A DNA stretch of 64,000 nt from Dorea sp. 5-2 (lineage in GTDB: Bacteria; Bacillota; Clostridia; Lachnospirales; Lachnospiraceae): assembly GCF_000403455.2 (NCBI RefSeq), contig NZ_KE159718.1, positions 157,734-221,733 on the forward strand. The letters are read 5' to 3'. The notes beneath the pieces were generated by a model. It saw only the letters and a list, made by a program, of their open reading frames with translations. It was not told the DNA's origin and made no database searches. Positions 1 to 9,000 of this stretch are shown here, in pieces (position 1 is the stretch's first letter; every line of letters starts with the position of its first letter). Made by a program: the position numbers and the translations under genes.

Positions 1-508
1 AAGAAATAATTGATAAAAGATTTTCACATTCCTGTGTGTCAAGTCCTTGAAATGGGTCGTCCAATAAGATGAAATCCGGCTTTCCTAATAAGGCTATCCC
101 TAAATTTATCTTTTTTTGTACATATAACGGCAAGTGACAGACTGCCTTTTCTTCAGTAAAGTTTAAATCAAGCTCTTTGTCAAAATTCTTTTGCAGCACT
201 CCATATGACAGCGCAAAATAATGCAGCATATCCAAAGCCGACATTTTACCAATAGAGTACGGTTTTTGCGGAACATAGCCAATTCTGCGCTTTTCCTGTA
301 AATAGTCAGAGTTTCCAAACAGTTTGATTGCTCCTGTCTGTGGAATGACTGTGCCTGTCAGTATTTGCAGTAACAAGGTCTTTCCAGCATTATGTCCGCC
401 GTAAAGCATATATATTTCCCCACGTTTTACTTGTAGGGATATATCGGTTATACCCTTGCAATCGGGAAAAATATAAGATATATTTTTCAATTCTAAAGCA
501 GTTTCCAT
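1..508 (-). CDS. ABC transporter ATP-binding protein, C-terminus outside window
   Basis: About 169 residues are visible. The Walker A motif reads GGHNAGKT (around residue 36-43) and the Walker B region reads FILLDDP. The usual LSGGQ signature is replaced by LPLYVQKKINLG, and the residue after the Walker B aspartate is Asp instead of the catalytic Glu, so this domain is divergent. ATG at 508 is preferred because GGGGA lies nine bases upstream; an in-frame ATG at 517 would sit directly on it. It lies just downstream of an OmpR-type response regulator, the arrangement seen for peptide-antibiotic resistance or lantibiotic-immunity transporters. That role and the substrate are inference. Confidence 0.85.
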   Translation of the reverse strand, partial: METALELKNISYIFPDCKGITDISLQVKRGEIYMLYGGHNAGKTLLLQILTGTVIPQTGAIKLFGNSDYLQEKRRIGYVPQKPYSIGKMSALDMLHYFALSYGVLQKNFDKELDLNFTEEKAVCHLPLYVQKKINLGIALLGKPDFILLDDPFQGLDTQECENLLSIIS

Positions 509-523
509 TTGTATCATTCCCCG

Positions 524-1201
524 CTAATCCTGCATTTTAAACCCTAATCCCCAAACAGTTTGTATATACTGTCCCTGCGGATTGGCTTTCAGAAACTTTT
601 TGCGCAAATTGCTGATATGAACATTGATTGCGTTATCATCACCAAGAAATTCTTCATTCCAAACACTTTCAAATATATTATTTTTTGTAAACACCTTGTT
701 TGGAGAGGACATGAGTAATTGCAGTATCAAATATTCATATTTTGTCAAACTGATTGGAGTATCTTTGATTTTTACTTCTAAGGTGTCAGTATTTAAAGTC
801 AAATCTTTAAAACATAGGACAGTTTCGCATATTCTGTTTTTCTGATAACGTCGTAATACAGCTTCTATACGAACAAGAAGCTCTGCATTATCAAAGGGTT
901 TCACAAGATAATCGTCTGCACCATTTTTTATTAAATTGATCCGACTGTCAATATCCGTTTTAGCAGATACTCCAATGACGGGAATATCTGCTTTTTTTCT
1001 AAATTCTTCCAATACTATTTCCCCGGAAAGTCCGGGTAACATTAAATCAAGCAGAACTAAATCAAATTGTTGCTTTTCTAAAATCAAAAGTGCTTCACTT
1101 CCAGAGTAAGCAGAAACAACTTTATAGTTATTTTGAAATAGTAGCCGCTTTATCATATCACTAAGCAATACATCATCTTCAACAATCAAAATATTTGACA
1201 T
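524..1201 (-). CDS. OmpR/PhoB-family response regulator
   Basis: The 225-residue protein has an N-terminal receiver domain (residues 3-115) with the acidic pocket E8, D9, D10, phosphoacceptor D52 in LVLLDLMLP, and the conserved Lys in LVKPF. A C-terminal winged-helix DNA-binding domain follows (about 128-223, ending TVWGLGFKM). It is the usual length for the family. The gene ends 7 bp before the first possible ABC ATPase start and begins 4 bp after the small HTH gene, so the three genes look like one minus-strand operon. The partner histidine kinase is not in view. It probably controls the adjacent ABC transporter (inference). Confidence 0.95.
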   Translation of the reverse strand: MSNILIVEDDVLLSDMIKRLLFQNNYKVVSAYSGSEALLILEKQQFDLVLLDLMLPGLSGEIVLEEFRKKADIPVIGVSAKTDIDSRINLIKNGADDYLVKPFDNAELLVRIEAVLRRYQKNRICETVLCFKDLTLNTDTLEVKIKDTPISLTKYEYLILQLLMSSPNKVFTKNNIFESVWNEEFLGDDNAINVHISNLRKKFLKANPQGQYIQTVWGLGFKMQD

Positions 1202-1205
1202 TTGA

Positions 1206-1388
1206 TTACGCCTTATCCTTTCTTCGCTTATCCATTGGCTTCTCTGCGTCCTTTGGTATCAGCCACAAGCGACTAAACTTTGCCACACCGGGTATGCGGT
1301 TTTCCTCGCATAACTTCTGTACCCGTCGTTCTGAAATTCCCCATTTTTTGGCTGCTTCCGGGGCAGAAATATATTCTAACATCTTCAT
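1206..1388 (-). CDS. small excisionase/MerR-like helix-turn-helix protein
   Basis: This 60-residue protein contains a single HTH of the HTH_17 type: the segment EYISAPEAAKKWGISERRVQ is followed by a wing-like R-x-P-G-V stretch and a basic tail. Proteins of this size occur as DNA-binding accessory or excisionase-like factors on Clostridia ICEs. It is the first gene of the minus-strand operon with the response regulator and faces the divergent XRE gene. Whether it acts in excision or in regulating the downstream operon cannot be told from the sequence. Confidence 0.75.
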   Translation of the reverse strand: MKMLEYISAPEAAKKWGISERRVQKLCEENRIPGVAKFSRLWLIPKDAEKPMDKRRKDKA

Positions 1389-1544
1389 TCACCCTTTCTC
1401 TAACCTCTATCAGTATAATTGTATGCGTCTAACCGAATAATTTCAAGATACTTTTTGTTAAGTTTGGGAATTATTTTAGTTAACCAATAGAACTGTGTAG
1501 ACATATCCAAAAAGAAAGGTGAACAGTAGAATGTAAGAGGGTGA

Positions 1545-1907
1545 ATGAATATGGCAAAAAGACCAGTACCACAATATGATTTTAAGGCTTTTGGTGAAGC
1601 AATCAAAGCGGCGCGTAAAGGGCGCAAGGAGAGCCGGAAAAAGGTATGCGACGAAATGTATATATCCCCGCGTTACCTTGCGAATATTGAGAACAAGGGG
1701 CAGCACCCCAGCGTACAAATATTCTTTGAGCTTATGCTCCGCTATGATATATCCGTAGACCAGCTCCTTTTTTCGGAAAAGGAAGCGGAAAAATCCACGC
1801 AGCGGCGGCAGCTTGATACATTGCTTGACAGCATGGATAAGAAAGACTTAACGATTATCACCGCTACGGCTAAAGGAATACAGGAAGCTAAAGGGACAGA
1901 CGATTAG
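1545..1907 (+). CDS. XRE-family transcriptional regulator
   Basis: The 120-residue protein (118 if the second ATG at 1551 is used; GAGGG at 1538 fits that one better) has an N-terminal HTH_XRE domain of about residues 12-70. The pattern includes IKAARKGRKESRKKVCDEM, then YISPRYLANIENKGQHPS and the DISVDQLLF end typical of the fold. It is divergent from the small HTH gene, with about 155 bp between them, and is followed by a terminator. This is the usual ICE regulator position upstream of the mobilization genes. Confidence 0.9.
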   Translation: MNMAKRPVPQYDFKAFGEAIKAARKGRKESRKKVCDEMYISPRYLANIENKGQHPSVQIFFELMLRYDISVDQLLFSEKEAEKSTQRRQLDTLLDSMDKKDLTIITATAKGIQEAKGTDD

Positions 1908-1943
1908 ACCGCTGTTCCTTTTTTCCGTTGCTGTTTAGGATAG

Positions 1944-1975
1944 TTGCAGCCGTTTTTGTGCTGCAATATTTTTTT
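1944..1975 (+). terminator. Rho-independent terminator after the XRE gene
   Basis: Stem TTGCAGC / GCTGCAA with a 9-nt loop is followed directly by TATTTTTTT. It lies 37 bp after the XRE stop codon and separates that gene from the mobilization genes. Confidence 0.8.
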
Positions 1976-2035
1976 GCGCCAAATTCAGAGAAAAATGCAA
2001 CAAATAAGCTCTTTTCAAGGGGATAGGGAGTAGAA

Positions 2036-2125
2036 TAGCAAGCATAGGAAAAGAGTAGCCTTTTCCGTATTTCTGCCCGCCCTGTCGGTCAGAAATTGCT
2101 TGTTGGGAAGTGTCCCAAACCCTCT
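2036..2125 (+). repeat. oriT-like module, copy 1 (direct orientation, upstream of mobC)
   Basis: The module has three parts. A block begins AGCAAGCATAGGAAAAGAGT. A small hairpin (ATTTCTG / CAGAAAT) follows. It ends with TTGCTTGTTGGGAAGTGTCC plus CAAACCCTCT, which itself forms a TTGGG/CCCAA hairpin. The outer blocks recur nearly perfectly, inverted, at 10841-10940, where the middle hairpin has a different sequence but the same shape. A related CTTGTTGGG hairpin lies upstream of mobC in IME-A. Position just upstream of mobC/relaxase suggests the transfer origin; this is inference. Confidence 0.65.
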
Positions 2126-2151
2126 ATGAGAACGGAAAGGAGCGAAAAACC

Positions 2152-2481
2152 ATGAACGGACGCAAAAGGACGGTACAGGTCAAATTTTATGTGACAGAGG
2201 AAGAACGGAAATTGATTGAGGAAAAAATGAAGCTCGTCCCCACAAACAACATGGCGGCATATCTGCGCAAAATCGCCATTGACGGGTACATTATCCAAGT
2301 AGACCACACGGACATAAAGGCAATGACAGCGGAGATACAGAAAATCGGGGTGAATGTCAATCAGATCGCACGCCGCGTAAACGCGACGGGGAACGCCTAC
2401 AAAGAGGATATAGAGGAAATCAAGGGGGTGCTTGCGGAAATATGGCGGTTACAAAGATTAAGCCTGTTAAAAGCACTTTGA
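2152..2481 (+). CDS. mobC: MobC-type relaxosome accessory protein
   Basis: The protein has 109 residues. An N-terminal ribbon-helix-helix-like part (VQVKFYVTEEERKLIEEKM) is followed by the MobC helical signature EIQKIGVNVNQIARRVNATG. Start chosen at 2152, where AAGGAG precedes the ATG; the open frame extends upstream without a better ribosome site. It overlaps the relaxase start by 40 bp, so the two are translationally coupled. MobC proteins bind oriT and help the relaxase open the DNA; the oriT-like module ends 26 bp upstream. Confidence 0.9.
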   Translation: MNGRKRTVQVKFYVTEEERKLIEEKMKLVPTNNMAAYLRKIAIDGYIIQVDHTDIKAMTAEIQKIGVNVNQIARRVNATGNAYKEDIEEIKGVLAEIWRLQRLSLLKAL

Positions 2482-3794
2482 GCAAAGCCCTTGACTATAT
2501 CGAAAACCCGGACAAGACGGACAATCAAATGCTCATATCCTCTTTCGGGTGCAGCTATGAAACGGCAGATATTGAGTTTGGCTATACCCTTTCGCAAGCG
2601 CGGGATAAGGGGAACAATTTAGCCTTTCACTTGATACAGTCCTTTGCGCCGGGGGAAGTGGACTATCAGAAAGCCCATGAGATCGGGCGGCAGCTTGCCG
2701 ACGCGGTAACAAAGGGGCAGCATGAATATGTACTCACGACGCACATTGACAAGGGGCATATCCATAATCACATTATTTTCTGCGCGGTCAACTTCGTAGA
2801 TCATCACAAGTACGTTTCCAACAAAAGGACGTATTACGGCATACGCAACATGAGTGACAAGCTGTGCCGGGATAACGGGCTTTCCGTTGTTGTCCCCGGC
2901 AAGGGCAGCAAGGGAAAGAGCTATGCGGAGTACCAAGCGGAGAAAACCGGGACAAGCTGGAAAGGCAAGCTAAAAATCGCAGTTGACGCGCTCATTCCCC
3001 AAGTGTCCAGTTTTGAGGAATTATTGCAGCGGTTACAGGCGGCGGGCTATGAGATCAAGCCGGGAAAATATATCTCATGCCGCGCACCGGGGCAGGAACG
3101 GTTTACCCGCCTGAAAACCCTCGGCGCAGATTATACAGAGGAAGCCATAAAAGAACGGATAGCGGGCAAGCGCACCCGTGCTGCCAAAGCTCCAAAGGCA
3201 GAACGCAAAGGCGTTAATCTTCTCATTGACATTGAAAACAGTATCAAGGCGCAGCAGAGCCGGGGCTATGAACAGTGGGCGAAAATCCACAATCTGAAAC
3301 AGGCGGCAAAGACTATGAACTTCCTCACCGAAAATAAAATCGAACAGTACGCCGATCTGCTCACCCGGATAGAGGAAATCACGGCAGCAAGCGAACAGGC
3401 GGGGGACAGCTTAAAGGACGTGGAAAAGCGGCTTTCCGATATGGCGGTGCTTATCAAGAATGTCACTACCTACCAAAAGACAAAGCCCCTCTATGAAGCC
3501 TACCGTAAAGCCCGGAACAAGGAGAAATACCGGGCAGAGCATGAACGGGGTATTATCCTCCATGAAGCGGCAGCAAAGGCACTAAAGACGGCGCAGATCG
3601 GCGGCAAGCTCCCTAGCATCCCTGCCCTGCAAGCAGAGTATGAAAAGCTGCAAGCGCAGAAAGAAAGCCTTTACGCCGATTATGGAAAGCTGAAAAAACA
3701 GGTTCAGGAATATGACGTTATCAAGCGGAACATAGACAGCATTTTACAGGCAGAGAAGCAGCCGGAACGGGAACGGCAGACAGAGCGCGGATAA
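2442..3794 (+). CDS. relaxase (MobA/VirD2-like mobilization nuclease)
   Basis: The protein is 450 residues long. The N-terminal relaxase domain (about 1-230) shows the three-histidine metal-binding motif in THIDKGHIHNHIIF and the early segment SKALDYIENPDKT. The C-terminal half is long, charged and coiled-coil-like (KERIAGKRTR onward). It is the expected size for the Tn1549-type relaxase. It would nick oriT and stay on the 5' end of the transferred strand. It is encoded on the plus strand with mobC, opposite to most ICE transfer genes. Confidence 0.92.
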   Translation: MAVTKIKPVKSTLSKALDYIENPDKTDNQMLISSFGCSYETADIEFGYTLSQARDKGNNLAFHLIQSFAPGEVDYQKAHEIGRQLADAVTKGQHEYVLTTHIDKGHIHNHIIFCAVNFVDHHKYVSNKRTYYGIRNMSDKLCRDNGLSVVVPGKGSKGKSYAEYQAEKTGTSWKGKLKIAVDALIPQVSSFEELLQRLQAAGYEIKPGKYISCRAPGQERFTRLKTLGADYTEEAIKERIAGKRTRAAKAPKAERKGVNLLIDIENSIKAQQSRGYEQWAKIHNLKQAAKTMNFLTENKIEQYADLLTRIEEITAASEQAGDSLKDVEKRLSDMAVLIKNVTTYQKTKPLYEAYRKARNKEKYRAEHERGIILHEAAAKALKTAQIGGKLPSIPALQAEYEKLQAQKESLYADYGKLKKQVQEYDVIKRNIDSILQAEKQPERERQTERG

Positions 3795-3890
3795 AGATAT
3801 GGACACTATTGATTTTTGATTTCTTATAACATATAATAGGAACTGAAAATTCAAGAAATAAGTCAATCAATAGTTGTGAGGTGTTCAATT

Positions 3891-4310
3891 ATGAATGAAA
3901 GAGAAAGAATAATTCGTTTGTGGTTTGATATGTGGTTGCAGCAAAAAGATTTAGGAATAAATGCTATTTTTACGGAAGATGTGGTTTACATTGAAAGTTG
4001 GAGTCCCAAATACGAAAACCGCGCAATGGTAGCGCATTGGTTCAAAGAATGGAATACGCGTGGAAAGGTTCTTGTGTGGGAAATAAAACAGTATTTTCAT
4101 AAAGGAAATCAGACAATAGTGGAATGGTATTTTAAGAACCAAATGAATAATGGTAACATAGAGGAATTTGACGGAATATCACTTATTGAATGGACACCCG
4201 ATAACAAAATAAAATTTCTAAAAGAGTTTGGCTGTAATCTGAATAATTATAATCCGTATCAAAAAAGTGATGTACCACAATTTAGAAATGAAAAAGCTAA
4301 TTGGTTCTGA
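3891..4310 (+). CDS. NTF2-like (SnoaL-type) small protein, cargo
   Basis: The 139-residue protein has the SnoaL/NTF2 fold pattern: IIRLWFDMWLQQKDLGINAIFTEDVVYIE, then a W-rich strand region ending EWYFKNQ and LIEWTPDNKI. ATG 3891 has GAGGTG upstream. It is AT-rich compared with the relaxase before it and lies alone between the relaxase and a terminator, so it is probably a later acquisition. The family includes small-molecule isomerases and binding proteins; no substrate can be inferred. Confidence 0.7.
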   Translation: MNERERIIRLWFDMWLQQKDLGINAIFTEDVVYIESWSPKYENRAMVAHWFKEWNTRGKVLVWEIKQYFHKGNQTIVEWYFKNQMNNGNIEEFDGISLIEWTPDNKIKFLKEFGCNLNNYNPYQKSDVPQFRNEKANWF

Positions 4311-4340
4311 TTGAGCAATTTCACTTTACCAAAGAAAATA

Positions 4341-4387
4341 AAACCGGGACGCGGTAGCTTTTCAGTAGCCACCGCGCCCCGGTTTTT
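4341..4387. terminator. strong, probably bidirectional terminator
   Basis: A GC-rich stem (AAACCGGG-CGCGG / CCGCG-CCCGGTTT) is followed by a T run on the plus strand and has an A-rich flank on the other side. It lies between the convergent NTF2-like gene (plus) and Cys-rich VLP gene (minus). Confidence 0.8.
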
Positions 4388-4408
4388 TATGGGTGCAAAG
4401 ATTGGATT

Positions 4409-4520
4409 GTTACGCAATAGGACGGCATTTTCTGGGGTAAAGGTATAAATCCCTTACTGTTTCATTTTTCCGCCCGGAAAGCCGCATAAATCAAAGCTTA
4501 TTTCGCCCCTATCGCGTAAC
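4409..4520 (-). repeat. GTTACGC/GCGTAAC-bounded element, copy 1
   Basis: This 112-nt element starts GTTACGCAATAG and ends CTATCGCGTAAC, an imperfect terminal inverted repeat, with an internal GGTAAAGGTATAAATCCC segment. The same layout recurs at 29788-29901 and 60263-60374. Its minus-strand start overlaps the last codons of the Cys-rich VLP gene. It is probably a replication-related or regulatory site belonging to the RepA module (inference). Confidence 0.65.
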
Positions 4521-4874
4521 ATTCGCTCTCATTTTCCTCATGCGCTCGGCGGTCTGTCTGCGGGTGATACGCTTCCGGCAGTCCGGGCAGTAAATCGCCC
4601 GGTTGGAGCTGGACGCAAAGGGCGCACCGCACACGCTACAACGGCGCATATCCTCCGCATGGTAAAGCTCGGCGTACAGCTCCTTATCTGCGGGCAGCAC
4701 CGCGATACGGAACCATTTACAGAGCAGGGAATAGGAAATGAGCTGTGGGCATACGCAAGTGTCCCCGTCGTCCAGCAGGATACAGTTCCCGTTATCATAA
4801 TTGCAGCACGTCCGGCGTACAAGGGCATTGACTTTCCGGCTTTGGGGCGGCGTGAGCCGCTTAATGTCGCTCAT
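4509..4874 (-). CDS. Cys-rich VLP domain protein
   Basis: The 121-residue protein contains TCCNYDNGNCILLDDGDTC, then CVCPQLISYSLLCKWF, and a C-terminal zinc-ribbon-like CSVCG...YCPDC. This is the Cys_rich_VLP family found on Clostridia conjugative elements, function unknown. Its start overlaps the TTRAP stop by 4 bp, placing it at the end of the minus-strand operon. A paralogue is in IME-A at 29870-30256. Confidence 0.88.
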   Translation of the reverse strand: MSDIKRLTPPQSRKVNALVRRTCCNYDNGNCILLDDGDTCVCPQLISYSLLCKWFRIAVLPADKELYAELYHAEDMRRCSVCGAPFASSSNRAIYCPDCRKRITRRQTAERMRKMRANVTR

Positions 4875-5092
4875 ACCTCGTCGGCGGGGTAAAGGGCAAG
4901 CCCCGCAAATTCCGCTTCGGTCATGCGCCCCACTTTGGCAAGGGTGCGGGCGGCAAAATCCCGCATTTCCCCGTCCATAAAGGGCAGCGCGGCGTTCATA
5001 GCCAAGATAAGCCCCTCCTTGCTGCCTGTCATGTAGATACTCAAAAGGTTGGTTTCCTCCACCGTGAAATTGTTATATTTGTTCATGCTCAT
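4871..5092 (-). CDS. TTRAP-family transposon-transfer assisting protein
   Basis: This 73-residue acidic protein carries the pattern FTVEETNLLSIYMTGSKEGL ... ALPFMDGEMRDFAARTLAKV ... MTEAEFAGLAL, matching the TTRAP family of small ICE proteins. It overlaps both neighbours by 4 bp, so translation is coupled. The biochemical role is not known. Confidence 0.82.
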   Translation of the reverse strand: MSMNKYNNFTVEETNLLSIYMTGSKEGLILAMNAALPFMDGEMRDFAARTLAKVGRMTEAEFAGLALYPADEV

Positions 5093-6045
5093 ACCTCCAA
5101 TCCGTGATTTTTTGTTTTCGCCGCCGTTTTCTTCGGGGCGGTTTTCTTTTTATCCTGTGCAAGCTGCGCCCGGACAGAGGGGCGGGGCTTCCTTATCTGC
5201 CTGTCCCGGTTCTCGTCCTTGCCGATCAGCGCGTATGTACCGTGCCTGTCCTTGATCTGCGAAAAGGAAAGTGTCTTATAGGGCAGCATAGAAAAAAGGC
5301 GGTCGGTGTCCTTTGTGGTAGCAATCTGCGTAAAGTAGGGGGACAGTTCCACCATGAAATGAGATTTATCCGGGCTGTTCGGGGCGCTTAACTCTTTCAT
5401 TTTCCCTACAATGCGCCGTGCTTCCGTTTCGATCAGCCCGTCGCGCAATGCCGCGGTATGCGTTTCCAAGTCCCCCGGAACCGCCGACTGTTCCCGGCTG
5501 CGCCTTTCCTCCCGTAACAGGGATTGCAGGGCTTCCGGGTCATTGGGGATTGCTTCAAAGCGTTCAAACTTTCCAAGCTGCGGATTGGGGGAAGCGTCAA
5601 AGGGTCGCGCCGCTGGCTGCTCCCGTTCCCCATGCTCATAGATAAGCATATAGTTATCAGCGGGTAATGCCTGTTCGGTGATGTGCTTATAATGCTGCTG
5701 GTAGTCCAGCTCATAGAGATTGCCCGTGATCTTCCCGTCCTGTATGCCTGTAAGCTCCACGGCATAGGCAAGTACCCTGTCGCGGGTCTGTTCCCCGTAA
5801 AACTTCCATGTGTTGTGTTCCCGCGTGTCTTTCAGAAAAGCGTCGCGCTCCTTAATACAGCACGTCCCGGACGGGCGGGAAAACCACAAAAGCATTTTAT
5901 CCCCGGCATTAGGGCTTTCTGCCGCCCGCTTTATAATCTCTTTGTCAATGTCAAAATCACTCTGATAAAAAGCGGTGTTCTGCTTCATGATCGCTTCAAG
6001 GGAAGCGGTCACGTCCACGTTTTCAAATTTATTCAGTTTCCCCAT
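5089..6045 (-). CDS. ICE-associated protein of unknown function
   Basis: The 318-residue soluble protein shows no transmembrane segment or catalytic motif that I recognise. Residues 1-150 look globular (contains MLLWFSRPSGTCCIKERDAF and YMLIYEHGERE). The middle is Glu/Arg-rich and the end is very basic (KPRPSVRAQLAQDKKKTAPK), resembling the tail of the large upstream polyprotein (KPSIRAQLKADKER). The shared basic tail suggests a common partner or origin. It lies 2 bp after the polyprotein stop and overlaps TTRAP by 4 bp. Confidence 0.75.
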   Translation of the reverse strand: MGKLNKFENVDVTASLEAIMKQNTAFYQSDFDIDKEIIKRAAESPNAGDKMLLWFSRPSGTCCIKERDAFLKDTREHNTWKFYGEQTRDRVLAYAVELTGIQDGKITGNLYELDYQQHYKHITEQALPADNYMLIYEHGEREQPAARPFDASPNPQLGKFERFEAIPNDPEALQSLLREERRSREQSAVPGDLETHTAALRDGLIETEARRIVGKMKELSAPNSPDKSHFMVELSPYFTQIATTKDTDRLFSMLPYKTLSFSQIKDRHGTYALIGKDENRDRQIRKPRPSVRAQLAQDKKKTAPKKTAAKTKNHGLEV

Positions 6046-6047
6046 AA

Positions 6048-9000
6048 TCAGCTCCTTTCCAAGTCCTGTGACTTATTCCTTGCCTGTTTCTTCTGCGCCG
6101 CCCGTTCCTTGTCGGCTTTGAGCTGCGCCCGGATAGAGGGCTTCTTTTCCGGCTTTTTCCCCGGTTTTGTTTCCTTGCCCTGTCCCTTTTCCGCTTTCAG
6201 TGCGGCGGCATACTCGGCAAGGGAGATCTGTTCGCCGCTTCTCGCCTTTGCTTCCAGCTCGTCAGCGGTAGGCGTGGGGGTGTTGTTGATGATACCGTCA
6301 AAATTGTTGTCGTTCTGCTCGATAGCGTCCTCGACGTGCTTTAAGGGGTTCGCCTTTTCCGGCGGTTCTGCGGCGACTGCAAATGCCTGTGTCCCGTTCC
6401 CCATAATGAGATACTTCCCGTCCTCCGACGTATGGTGAAGCCCGTACCCGGCTTCTTTCATCTGCTCGGCGGTCATATCGGTTACAGAAAAGCTCCCCCG
6501 TGGCGTTCTGATCTGCTCCCCGGTCATGCGGGTGTCGGGGGTAAGCTGCGGTGTCTGCTCCTGCAAAAACTCCGGCACTTCCTTATAGCCGAAACTGTCA
6601 ACATAATGCGCCGTGTCCTCCCCGTTCTGATGAAGCACCACTATATCCGATACGGAAAGGCTGTGTCCCTTAAAATCTTTGGGGTGGTCGATATTAAAGC
6701 GGGTATAAATATCTTCAAGAGAAGTCCCCGGCGTAAGCTCTGCGGCATAGATCAGATTATAATTCGCCGCTTCCACGGAAAGCCCCGCCGCCTGTAAGCG
6801 GTCGTAAGGCTCAAAATGATAGTCCCGCATACCGTCCCCGTCCTTTAGCTGGTAAATGGTAAAGGTGTCCTTGTCCGGCTCTTTCTCCGTGGCGGTCGGT
6901 TCCGGCGTTTCCTGCCCCGGCTCGGCGGCGGTCTGCGCTTCCTGTGCCTTTGCATAAAGGTCTTTCACGTCGCCCTGTGTCAGCACCCCGGTTTCCAGCT
7001 TCCCCAAAAGCTCCCGGCACTTCTCCGGGGTTCCCGTGTAGAGAATATCCCCCAGCTTCGCCATGCCGTTATCCTGTGCCACATACTCCTGCAAGAGATA
7101 GCTGTTTTCCGGGCTGTCGCTGTATGGGTTCTGCCGCACCTTGTAAAAGGTTTCCGGCGTAGTGGGTTTCTCCGGTGCGTCTGCGGTTCCCGGCTCGGTG
7201 TCCTGCGGCTGCTCCGGGGCGGCTGCTTTTTCTGCGGCGGCTTCCTGCCTTGCCCGTTTCTGTAACTCGGTGGGGCGTTCCCCGGTAAGGGGCTGTATGC
7301 ACTTGATACAATCGGCGGCATAGATCGCATTGTCGTTTAACTGCCGCTGCCATGCTTCCGTGCTGGGCGCATAGCGGAAGCCGTTCCCTTTCAGTTCCTC
7401 CCGGATTTCCTTATCCGGCTTTTCGTCAAAGAAAATCTGCAAGCGGTTATCCGCTGTATTGGCTTCCACACGTCCCCCGTCAAATTCCCAGCCCACATAT
7501 CCAAGCTCTTTCCTGCGGGTAAGGGCAGTAATGCGGTTTTTTAATCTGCGGATTTCCGCGTTGTTGTTGGATAGCTGGTAGCTCTCAAAGGGTTTCGGGT
7601 TCGCCCGGTAGCTGCCGGACATGGACGCTTTCAGCTTTTCGATCTGCTCCGGGGATAAGTGGGGGCAGCCGTCAAGGGTCTTATTCTTTCGGTAATAGGC
7701 GTTGACCGCTTTCATGGTTTCCTGCAAGGCTTCCAGCTTTGCAAGTTTGCTTTCCAGCTTAGAAACGGCGTTGGGGTCGTCGGCACTGATACCGCCCATG
7801 CCGGTACTGCGGATTTTATCAAGCAAGCCCTGTATCTCCCGGTATTCCTCCATGTTCTTATCTGCTGCGGCGTTCTGCTTCTCCTTTTTGCGTACAGGGA
7901 AATTGCTTCCCCCGGCAATCATGATCGACGGGACGCGGGCGGTGATCTCATAGCCTTTATTCATGTTCGCCGCCAGCTTCCGGGCGTAAGCGTCAAGCAG
8001 CCCGTCAATCTTTTCATGGAAAGAGGGGTCAACACGCTTTTTCTGCCTTGCGGCAATCTCGGCGGCTTCGTCTACATAGTGGCGGTATTCTGCCGTTGCG
8101 CTTCCGGGCTTGTAATCGGAAAAGCTGATCGCTTCCTTTGCGCGGCGGGCGGCGTTCTCGTTGATCGGGTAGTATGTAACCGTTGTTTCCGTCGGCTCCG
8201 GGGTGGAAGTCTGCGCTGCTTCGCTGGCGGGCGGCTCTGTCTGTTCCGGCGTGTCTGCCTTTTCGGAAACAGGGGGTTCCGGCTCCTGCGGCTTTTCCTG
8301 TGCTTCGGGTTCTCCCGGCTCCTGCGGTTCGGCGGTCTGTGCGGTTTCCTGCTCCGGCGCGGCGTAAGGCTCGTACCCGTTGGCGGCGTATTCTTCAACC
8401 GTCATTCCCGCGTCTGCCGCTTCCTGTGCGATTTCCTCCTTGACGTGTTCCTTGTAGGCTTCCAGCTCCACGTCAAAATCCCTAAGCTGGGGGACGGGCG
8501 GCAAGTTGTATTCGCCTTGATTGACAAGCCCCCGGCACTCGGAAACATAGGCTTGTATGGCGGTATGGTAGGCGGTTTCCGTAGGTGTCAGATTGTCCCC
8601 GGCTTGCAGAGCTTCCCCGGCGATACGCTCCATTTCAGATAAATTACAATGCAGTTTCAGATAGGGGATAAACTCATTCAGCAGCATTGCCCGGTGTTCC
8701 TTGTCGGCTTCCAGTGCTTCCCTGCCCTCGTTGCGCAAAAGGTAATTTTCCCATTCTTTATCGTTCAGATAATAGGTATGGTACTGTTCGATATGCTCCA
8801 CAAGGGAACCGTCCCCGTCGCCCAAGTCCTGCCGCCCCTCGTAGTGGTCGGCTGTCCCGTTCATCACATAATCAATACGGAAAGCGGTCTTGTCGTAGCC
8901 GGGACTTGCAAGGTTGGCTTCGTCCAATTCTGCGATAAGGGTATTTGCACGGGACAGGGGGATTGTTTCGCCCTCCCGTAGCTGGCTGCTTTCGCTCCAA

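Noticed and set aside
7659..8642. 327-codon plus-strand open frame, with many others, opposite the ArdA polyprotein
   Set aside because: Antisense shadow of a high-GC coding region; no ribosome site and low-complexity Cys/Arg/Leu composition.
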